Assembly: GCA_027038235.1 (NCBI GenBank)
Contig: JALVXV010000287.1
Span: forward strand, 1-7,158
Origin: Campylobacterales bacterium
Lineage (GTDB): Bacteria; Campylobacterota; Campylobacteria; Campylobacterales; JALSKU01
Length of the DNA: 7,158 nucleotides
Reading direction: 5' to 3'
Shown here in pieces: positions 1-4,120 of the stretch (positions within the stretch are counted from its first letter, which is position 1; each line of letters begins with the position of its first letter). The notes beneath the pieces were generated by a model. The model saw only the letters and a program-made list of their open reading frames with translations, did not search any database and was not told the DNA's origin. A program made the position numbers and the translations under genes.

Positions 1-245
1 ATTCCATAAGAGTTTATATTGGCATACCCTCTTGTGATGTAAAATTTACTAACTCTTTTTAGTGTTTGTTTATAAACGACTTCGACTCTTTTTGTTTCTG
101 ATTGCTGTATAAGAGCGGCAAAATCTTTTACATCTTTATATCTTACAAAGAAAAATAGAGCCGCAGAAAATATAAAAAGTATAAAAACTAATATAATAGT
201 TTTTGTTTTAACGGATATGGATCTAGAAAATTCATTCAAGTTCAA
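1..245 (-). CDS. Membrane sensor protein, probably the partner histidine kinase of the adjacent response regulator; N-terminus only
   Basis: An open frame continues off the left edge, leaving about 81 N-terminal residues. A short polar start (NEFSRSISVKTK) is followed by one strong membrane segment (TIILVFILFIFSAALFFFV, about residues 17-35). A charged, probably periplasmic helix then leads into the segment KFYITRGYANINSYG. From memory, this pattern of helix, FYxxRxxANxxSxG opens double-Cache-type sensor domains common in Campylobacterota. The kinase domain lies outside the window, so the function is inferred from the adjacent response regulator; a GGDEF or chemoreceptor output is possible. 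There is no ATG in frame. A TAG at 257-255 limits the start, and TTG at 245-243 has an AGGG seven bases upstream, so I choose it; TTG at 239-237 is the alternative. The gene overlaps the regulator's end by 14 (or 8) bases, suggesting translational coupling. Confidence 0.72.
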   Translation of the reverse strand, partial: MNLNEFSRSISVKTKTIILVFILFIFSAALFFFVRYKDVKDFAALIQQSETKRVEVVYKQTLKRVSKFYITRGYANINSYG

Positions 246-927
246 GTTTGTACCCTATACCGTAAATGCTTTTTATGCAATCGCTTCCTATCTTTTTTCT
301 TATCTCTTTCACTAAAGATTTTATTGCCTCTTTTGTTGGGGATTCATAGTCCCAAAGGTACTCAAATATATCTTCAAAAGAGATAGTTTGATTTGCTCTT
401 TTTATAAAATACTCTAAAAGTCTGCTCTCCATTTTGGATAGTTTTATATCTTTATTTCCTTCGCATACTACTTTTGTACAAGGATTGTATATACACTCTT
501 TATTTAATTTTATGGCAATATTGCCATCAACTAACTCTAAAGCCGCCTCATTTAATGCATTTATAAATGTCTCTTTGTCATAGGGTTTTTTTAGATATTT
601 TGTTATCTTAAGTTCAACTGCTCTCCAAAGATATTGCTCTTCGGTATGAGCTGAGAGTATGATAATGGGTATCTTTTTATCTTTTTTTCTTACTTTTTGT
701 ATCACTTCTAAGCCGTCCATATGCGGCATACATATATCAAAGATAAGAACATCATAACTCTCAAGTCCCATTTCATAAGTTGCTTCTATACCATCTTTGA
801 CAGATACAACTTTATCAAAAAAAAGCTCAAGAATTTCTGCAATATTATCTCTTATACTTTTTTCATCTTCAGCATATAAAACTTTTTTATCAGATAATAT
901 ATCTAAAAGATTGTAACTATTTTGCAA
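232..927 (-). CDS. OmpR/PhoB-family two-component response regulator
   Basis: A 231-residue cytoplasmic transcription factor of normal family length. The receiver domain (about 14-130) has the acidic pocket E20/D21, phospho-acceptor D64 in LIFDICMPHMDG, S92 at the conserved Ser/Thr position, Y111 and K114 in YLKKP. The C-terminal winged helix (about 139-231) is of Trans_reg_C type, with KLSKMESRLLEYF and the terminal IYGIGYKLE wing. Phosphorylation by the sensor encoded next door should control DNA binding; its targets cannot be read from sequence. The start is TTG at 927-925, preceded by AAGGAGGAG (940-932) with six bases between GGAGG and the codon, and no nearby ATG competes. A TATAAT box at 955-960 gives it its own promoter, separated from the preceding operon by a hairpin. 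It is the first gene of a regulator-sensor pair. Confidence 0.93.
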   Translation of the reverse strand: MQNSYNLLDILSDKKVLYAEDEKSIRDNIAEILELFFDKVVSVKDGIEATYEMGLESYDVLIFDICMPHMDGLEVIQKVRKKDKKIPIIILSAHTEEQYLWRAVELKITKYLKKPYDKETFINALNEAALELVDGNIAIKLNKECIYNPCTKVVCEGNKDIKLSKMESRLLEYFIKRANQTISFEDIFEYLWDYESPTKEAIKSLVKEIRKKIGSDCIKSIYGIGYKLELE

Positions 928-931
928 TTAG

Positions 932-940
932 CTCCTCCTT
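932..940 (-). promoter_or_regulatory. Strong ribosome binding site that fixes a TTG start for the response regulator
   Basis: The minus strand reads AAGGAGGAG CTAA TTG. The GGAGG core (938-934) sits six bases before the TTG at 927-925, the same spacing seen at the other confident starts in the window. There is no ATG in a usable position. Confidence 0.75.
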
Positions 941-954
941 TTTGTGTGGTAGTA

Positions 955-960
955 ATTATA
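955..960 (-). promoter_or_regulatory. Sigma-70 -10 box for the response regulator/sensor operon
   Basis: Read on the minus strand this is a perfect TATAAT, preceded by a pyrimidine-rich stretch (CTCCTTCTTTTTTGG). No convincing TTGACA lies 16-18 bases upstream, which fits the T-rich, -35-poor promoters known from Campylobacter relatives. The predicted start site is near 948, giving a leader of about 20 bases carrying AAGGAGGAG. Its position between the 996-1036 stem-loop and the regulator start supports the call. Confidence 0.7.
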
Positions 961-995
961 CCAAAAAAGAAGGAGATTGCTAGTTTTGAAAGTTA

Positions 996-1036
996 AACCT
1001 AAATTTTACAACAAATTCCATTGTAAAATTTAGGTT
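996..1036 (-). terminator. Stem-loop terminator of the coaE-dapF-glucosaminidase operon
   Basis: A perfect 16-bp inverted repeat (996-1011 with 1021-1036) encloses a 9-base loop. On the minus strand it starts inside the TAA stop (1037-1035) of the glucosaminidase gene. The stem is AT-rich with few GC pairs, and the following U-tract is interrupted (TTTAACTTT), so termination may be incomplete. The plus side has no T-run, so it acts mainly on minus-strand transcripts. It separates the upstream operon from the regulator promoter at 955-960. Confidence 0.7.
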
Positions 1037-1802
1037 AAAAGATATTTAAAGCATAAATGGGAGTATCTTTTTTCTCTCTTTTTTCTTGTTTTTCTACTGT
1101 ATCATACTTTAAGAAGCCATTTTTTCTCATAAAATGGCTTATCATCTTGATATATTTATCTCTAAGTTCAGAGTATCTTTTGAGAGTTTTTGCTGCATCA
1201 AGTCCATTATACATTTCATTTAAGAGTCTTGCTTGATACCTTTGAAATCTAAACTCTTTATAGGCTCTATTTCTATTTAAGTTTACAACATATGCATCTA
1301 CAGATGCCTGTAAAGAGGGAAAGATTTTTACCTTATGTGTTTTTCCCTCTGCTCTATGCTCGGGAATCAAGCCTTTAGTCTTGTATGTCCACTGACCAAA
1401 GATATTATTTGCATACTTTGCAAATCTACTCTTGCCCCAAGCACTCTCTATAGCTGCTTGAGTAAGTGCTAAAGATTCAGGAACTTTATCTATCTTTAGA
1501 AGATACTCATATTTATCAAAAAGATTTTTTATCTTATATTTTTTTGAAAGCTTTGCCAATCTCTTAAGATCCTCTTTTTTTATGGTATCAAAGCCATTTT
1601 TTTCCAACTTATTAAAAAAATTGACAACAAATTTTCTCTCTTTCAAAGTTTTTTCATTTGCCTTTTTTATAAGTGGTAGCATGATCTCTACAAATTTTTT
1701 CTTTTGTAGAGGAACACTCTTTATCTTATAGTACCAAGATGGCAAACCCCCTGCAAAAATAAGTGATGAAAATAGCAAAAATATCACTAAAATTTTTTTC
1801 AA
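1035..1802 (-). CDS. Secreted Bax-like peptidoglycan glucosaminidase (GH73-type domain)
   Basis: A 255-residue exported protein. A signal peptide covers about residues 1-17 (KKILVIFLLFSSLIFA, then GG). A helical Lys-rich spacer (about 25-105) precedes the glucosaminidase domain (about 106-232), containing LALTQAAIESAWGKSRF with probable catalytic E119, NNIFGQW at 132-138, and the FPSLQASVDAYVVNLN region. This resembles E. coli Bax and flagellar FlgJ-type glucosaminidase domains, which cleave N-acetylglucosaminyl bonds in peptidoglycan; the periplasmic location follows from the signal. The start is TTG at 1802-1800 with GGAGG (1813-1809) six bases upstream, and the signal peptide begins immediately after it. 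The gene follows dapF after 15 bases, so it is probably co-transcribed with the enzyme that makes meso-diaminopimelate. The stop codon is embedded in the downstream stem-loop. It is not flagellar FlgJ: no rod-binding domain and no flagellar neighbours. Confidence 0.88.
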   Translation of the reverse strand: MKKILVIFLLFSSLIFAGGLPSWYYKIKSVPLQKKKFVEIMLPLIKKANEKTLKERKFVVNFFNKLEKNGFDTIKKEDLKRLAKLSKKYKIKNLFDKYEYLLKIDKVPESLALTQAAIESAWGKSRFAKYANNIFGQWTYKTKGLIPEHRAEGKTHKVKIFPSLQASVDAYVVNLNRNRAYKEFRFQRYQARLLNEMYNGLDAAKTLKRYSELRDKYIKMISHFMRKNGFLKYDTVEKQEKREKKDTPIYALNIF

Positions 1803-1808
1803 ATTTAT

Positions 1809-1813
1809 CCTCC
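1809..1813 (-). promoter_or_regulatory. Ribosome binding site deciding the TTG start of the glucosaminidase gene
   Basis: The minus strand reads GGAGG ATAAAT TTG, placing the core six bases before TTG 1802-1800. It lies wholly within the 15-base gap after dapF, consistent with operon reinitiation. Confidence 0.7.
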
Positions 1814-1817
1814 GTAA

Positions 1818-2570
1818 CTAATTTATATATTCTATTATATCAAAAACTTTTACAACTTTTCCTTTAAAATATATTTTATTATTTTTATAAGTTAGGATTA
1901 ATTTTTCTTTGCTTTTTGGATAAACTTCAAGAGAGTCTTTTATAAGATTCTTTCTTATTGCACTAAAAAATGCTGCAGCCATACCTGTACCACAAGCAAG
2001 TGTCTCATCTTCTACTCCCCTTTCATAAGTTCTTATGTACATTTTATCATTTTCTAGCTTTGCATAATTTACATTGGCATTATACTTTTGCCTTAACTCT
2101 CTTGCTATCTCTTTATCAAATATATCCAAATCATCTACAAAGGTTACAAGGTGTGGTACTCCTGTATCATAAAATGACCAGACAAAACCGCTATCTTTAA
2201 ACTCCTCTTCTACTATCTTTGTTGGAGTTAATGTGCTTTCAACTATATCATTTTCTACCCTTGCCTCTATGATACCAGCACCTGTTAAAAACTTTGTTTT
2301 TTCTTTGCAAAGTCCATTGTTGTAAGCATAGTGGGCTACTGCTCTACTTGCATTTCCACACATTGTAGCAATACTACCATCGCTATTGTAAAATTGCCAT
2401 TTAAAGTCATACTTGTCTAAATTGCCTGGAAGCAACACTACTAGTCCATCTGCCCCTATGCCAAATTGTCTATGGCAGAGTTTTTTAGCCAACTTACTTC
2501 TATCAAGTTCTAAAAATGTATGAAATATTATAAAATCATTTCCACTTGCACTATATTTTGAGATCTGCAT
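1818..2570 (-). CDS. dapF: Diaminopimelate epimerase
   Basis: Converts LL- to meso-diaminopimelate in the cytoplasm, the last step before lysine and the source of the peptidoglycan cross-linking residue. Of 250 residues, the two catalytic cysteines are visible: C71 in SIATMCGNASRA and C193 in ETLACGTGMAAA. Other family signatures are SASGNDF (7-13), FGIGADGL (36-43), FYNSDG (60-65), DTGVPHLV (135-142), NVNYAKL (166-172) and RTYERGVEDE. The frame extends upstream to TTG 2582, but I choose ATG 2570-2568 because GGAG (2580-2577) stands six bases before it, whereas an earlier ATG at 2576-2574 directly abuts that GGAG. This start lies inside the end of coaE (20-base overlap), implying translational coupling. 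The length is slightly short of the E. coli enzyme but complete. The glucosaminidase gene follows after 15 bases. Confidence 0.97.
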   Translation of the reverse strand: MQISKYSASGNDFIIFHTFLELDRSKLAKKLCHRQFGIGADGLVVLLPGNLDKYDFKWQFYNSDGSIATMCGNASRAVAHYAYNNGLCKEKTKFLTGAGIIEARVENDIVESTLTPTKIVEEEFKDSGFVWSFYDTGVPHLVTFVDDLDIFDKEIARELRQKYNANVNYAKLENDKMYIRTYERGVEDETLACGTGMAAAFFSAIRKNLIKDSLEVYPKSKEKLILTYKNNKIYFKGKVVKVFDIIEYIN

Positions 2571-3141
2571 TACCATCTCCAATTTTATTTATAAACTTTT
2601 TTACCTCATCTTTTAAGTGATTTATATCTTTAGAGTTATCTATAATATAATCAGATAATTTTTTTTTCTTTTCTATATCTATTTGTGTGTTTATTTTTTT
2701 AAGAGCCTCTTCTTTGGAGCAATTATCCCTAAGTAAGAGCCTTTTTATTTGTAACTCTTTAGGAGTATAAACTAAAGCTACAATCTTAGCATCATAACTT
2801 TTGGTTTCATAATAAAGCGGTATATCTACAACAAATCTTCTTCTATATTTTTTAAAATATTCAACCTGTTTATATATCTCATCTTTTATCTTAGGATGTA
2901 AAAAATCTTCCAACTCTCTCTTTTTGTCAATGTTGTTAAAGATTAGTTTACCAAGCTTTTTTCTATCAACTTTGCCATTTTTGATATATTTTTTACCAAA
3001 AACTTCACCTATATATCCAGCATGAAGATCTAACATTTCATGAGAAATTTTATCAGCATCAACTATTTCATAGCCATGCTCTTTTAAGATAGCACAAACA
3101 CTACTTTTTCCAGTAGCGATAGAGCCGGTGATAACAATCAT
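2551..3141 (-). CDS. coaE: Dephospho-CoA kinase
   Basis: Phosphorylates the 3'-hydroxyl of dephospho-CoA with ATP, the last step of coenzyme A synthesis, in the cytoplasm. The 196 residues are normal family length. Walker A is GSIATGKS (6-13), followed by the substrate-site DADKI (28-32), DRKKLGKLIF (59-68), FLHPKI (80-85), and VVDIPLYYE (103-111), equivalent to the family's VPLLFE. The basic lid segment (KRLLLRDNCSKEEA) follows. The start is ATG 3141-3139. An in-frame TAA, the stop of the upstream DUF2853 gene, lies 30 bases before it and no other start codon lies between. Unusually, no Shine-Dalgarno sequence precedes the ATG; the leader is a terminator-like hairpin ending in a U-tract. The gene's 3' end overlaps dapF. 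A 9-base A-run in the coding strand (near 2659-2667) is intact. Confidence 0.95.
   Translation of the reverse strand: MIVITGSIATGKSSVCAILKEHGYEIVDADKISHEMLDLHAGYIGEVFGKKYIKNGKVDRKKLGKLIFNNIDKKRELEDFLHPKIKDEIYKQVEYFKKYRRRFVVDIPLYYETKSYDAKIVALVYTPKELQIKRLLLRDNCSKEEALKKINTQIDIEKKKKLSDYIIDNSKDINHLKDEVKKFINKIGDGNADLKI
2577..2580 (-). promoter_or_regulatory. Ribosome binding site deciding the dapF start
   Basis: The minus strand reads GGAG ATGGTA ATG. The six-base spacing favours the second ATG (2570-2568); the first ATG touches the GGAG and is a poor start. The site lies inside the coaE coding sequence, so ribosomes finishing coaE pass directly over it. Confidence 0.6.
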
Positions 3142-3144
3142 AAG

Positions 3145-3174
3145 ATAAAAAACGACTCTTAAAAGAGTCGTTTA
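3145..3174 (-). terminator. Rho-independent terminator (or leaky attenuator) between the DUF2853 gene and coaE
   Basis: On the minus strand the arms AAACGACTCTT and AAGAGTCGTTT (3173-3163 and 3160-3150) form an 11-bp perfect inverted repeat around a tiny centre; in practice the innermost pair would open to a loop of about 4 bases. A run of six to seven T follows. The 5' arm begins inside the TAA stop (3174-3172) of the DUF2853 gene. The T-run ends only about six bases before the coaE ATG, so full termination here would force coaE to use another promoter. Confidence 0.78.
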
Positions 3175-3513
3175 TGCATATACATCTTGCTTTGAAAATT
3201 TTTCAACAAGTAGATAGTAAAATATAGCTCTATATTTGCTTCTATTTGATGAACCCATCTTCTCACATACCTCTTTAATAGCAGCATCAAGAGTGGCATC
3301 ATCCTCTTTTAGAGCCAATTTTTTCTTAAGAAAAGAGTCTCTTACTCTAGCTAACTCACTATCGCTTGAACAAGCTATTGTCTCAGCATCTTTATTGTAT
3401 ATAGAGGGTCCTAAACCCTTTGTAACTTTTGCCAAAAGCTCTGCATTAAAATTTGGCTCAATATCCTTGATCTTAGTAGAGTACAACTCTATCTTGTCAT
3501 CTAATTTACTCAT
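3172..3513 (-). CDS. DUF2853 family protein
   Basis: A small soluble protein of 113 residues, the normal length for this family. The diagnostic stretches are TKGLGPSIYNKDAETIACSS (about 31-50), ELARVRDSFLKKKL (about 54-67) and AIKEVCEKMGSSNRSKYRAI followed by FYYLL (about 78-102). The family is mostly helical and, to my knowledge, has no assigned biochemical role; I do not give it one. It has no signal peptide and no membrane segment, so it is probably cytoplasmic. The ATG at 3513-3511 is preceded by AAGGAG with five bases between, and the upstream helix-hairpin-helix gene ends only 11 bases before it, so the two should share a transcript. The downstream hairpin starts inside its stop codon. 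Confidence 0.9.
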   Translation of the reverse strand: MSKLDDKIELYSTKIKDIEPNFNAELLAKVTKGLGPSIYNKDAETIACSSDSELARVRDSFLKKKLALKEDDATLDAAIKEVCEKMGSSNRSKYRAIFYYLLVEKFSKQDVYA

Positions 3514-3524
3514 AAATTCTCCTT

Positions 3525-4010
3525 TTAAAGTTTGTTTTTAGATCTGCTCTTTTTTCTTTTTCTCTTTTTTATATTTTTTGTACTTTTCTTTGTACTTTTC
3601 TTTGTGCTTTTCTTTCTCTTTGTATGGATAACTTTTTTATCCTCTTTTTTTGTTCTACTTTTTTTACTTTTTAAGCTCTCTTTTTTCGCTTTACTTTTAT
3701 ATGTTTTACTCTTTTGTGTTTTACTCTTTTTTGATGAAGTTTTTCTTCTTTTTTTTGCTTTAGTTGTTGTTGGTTTTGTTTTGTTTTTGACACCTCTTTT
3801 TATGTTTTCTATGATATTTTCACCTATTCCTTTAACACCCAAAAGATCATCTGCTTTTCTTATCCTGTGAGTTCTTCTATATCTCATGATAGCTTCAGCT
3901 CTTTTTTCACCTATTCCTTTGATGCTCATAAGCTCACTTTTACTAGCTGTTTGTAAATTGATAGCAAACATATAAACAACACTTAAAAATAGTAATACTA
4001 TCTTTTTCAA
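3525..4010 (-). CDS. Secreted ComEA-like helix-hairpin-helix protein with a long Lys-rich, histone-H1-like tail
   Basis: Of 161 residues, a signal peptide covers about 1-16 (KKIVLLFLSVVYMFA). A compact ComEA-type helix-hairpin-helix domain (17-74) follows, opening INLQTASKSELMSIKGIG, with hairpins KGIGEKRAEAI (31-41) and VKGIGENIIENI (59-70). Such domains bind the DNA backbone without sequence preference; in ComEA this serves DNA uptake in the periplasm. Residues 75-161 are low-complexity: I count 38 Lys and 7 Arg in 87 residues, only three acidic, the rest mainly Ser/Thr, with near-repeats (STKK three times, KSKTQ/KSKTY/KSKAK). Ordinary ComEA lacks such a tail. The frame also opens at ATG 4016, but that codon abuts AAGGAG; TTG 4010-4008 is six bases away and starts a typical signal peptide, so I choose it. 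The gene is transcribed with the DUF2853 gene and divergently from the ATPase gene. A role in competence is inference; no other com gene is in view. Confidence 0.85.
   Translation of the reverse strand: MKKIVLLFLSVVYMFAINLQTASKSELMSIKGIGEKRAEAIMRYRRTHRIRKADDLLGVKGIGENIIENIKRGVKNKTKPTTTKAKKRRKTSSKKSKTQKSKTYKSKAKKESLKSKKSRTKKEDKKVIHTKRKKSTKKSTKKSTKNIKKRKRKKSRSKNKL
3577..3612. repeat. Three 12-bp tandem repeats encoding STKK units
   Basis: Three consecutive units of TTTGTACTTTTC on the plus strand (the third has one A-to-G change) lie in the 3' part of the helix-hairpin-helix gene and encode Ser-Thr-Lys-Lys three times in its tail. Because 12 is a multiple of three, copy-number change would lengthen or shorten the tail without breaking the frame. 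Confidence 0.85.
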
Positions 4011-4016
4011 CACCAT

Positions 4017-4022
4017 CTCCTT
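4017..4022 (-). promoter_or_regulatory. Ribosome binding site deciding the start of the helix-hairpin-helix gene
   Basis: The minus strand reads AAGGAG ATGGTG TTG. The ATG directly abuts the site, GTG is three bases away and TTG six bases away; the six-base spacing matches the other genes here, so TTG at 4010-4008 is favoured. Confidence 0.55.
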
Positions 4023-4083
4023 GGATAATTTTTAATTGCTAAGATAGAATATCTAATTTTTTGTAAAAGTTTTATAAAATTAA

Positions 4084-4092
4084 TGCTACAAT
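4084..4092 (+). promoter_or_regulatory. Extended -10 promoter element for the HerA-like ATPase gene
   Basis: TGCTACAAT matches an extended -10 (TG-N-TACAAT, one base off TATAAT). The predicted start site is near 4099, about 22 bases before the ATG, with AAGGAG at 4109-4114 in the leader. No good -35 is visible at 17 bases; TTGTAA at 4061-4066 is spaced 20 bases away, too far to be convincing. Confidence 0.55.
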
Positions 4093-4120
4093 ATCATTTT
4101 TTTCTAGCAAGGAGCAATTT

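Noticed and set aside
188..235. ATGA overlap at the end of the response regulator that could start a 15-codon peptide
   Set aside because: It stops at TAG after 15 codons, while the adjacent frame stays open to the window edge and encodes a convincing membrane segment, so the true downstream gene uses TTG.
1970..2200. Plus-strand open frame of 76 codons inside dapF
   Set aside because: Antisense to a clearly recognised enzyme, with no domain, no ribosome binding site and His/Leu/Tyr-rich composition typical of a shadow frame.
2659..2667. Homopolymer run of nine T (plus strand) in coaE considered as a phase-variation tract
   Set aside because: coaE is normally essential and the frame is intact; the run is simply consecutive Lys codons in AT-rich DNA.
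3236..3541. Plus-strand open frame of 101 codons opposite the DUF2853 gene
   Set aside because: The minus frame matches DUF2853 over its full length and has AAGGAG; the plus frame has no recognisable feature.
3577..3612. Short direct repeats considered as a CRISPR or origin iteron array
   Set aside because: The units are contiguous, only 12 bp, in frame with a coding sequence and encode STKK; there are no spacers and no cas or rep genes.
3532..3870. Plus-strand open frame of 112 codons, almost all Phe/Leu, resembling a membrane protein
   Set aside because: It is the exact complement of the Lys-rich (AAA/AAG) tail; poly-Lys read backwards gives poly-Phe/Leu. It has no ribosome binding site, and the minus-strand protein has a recognisable domain.
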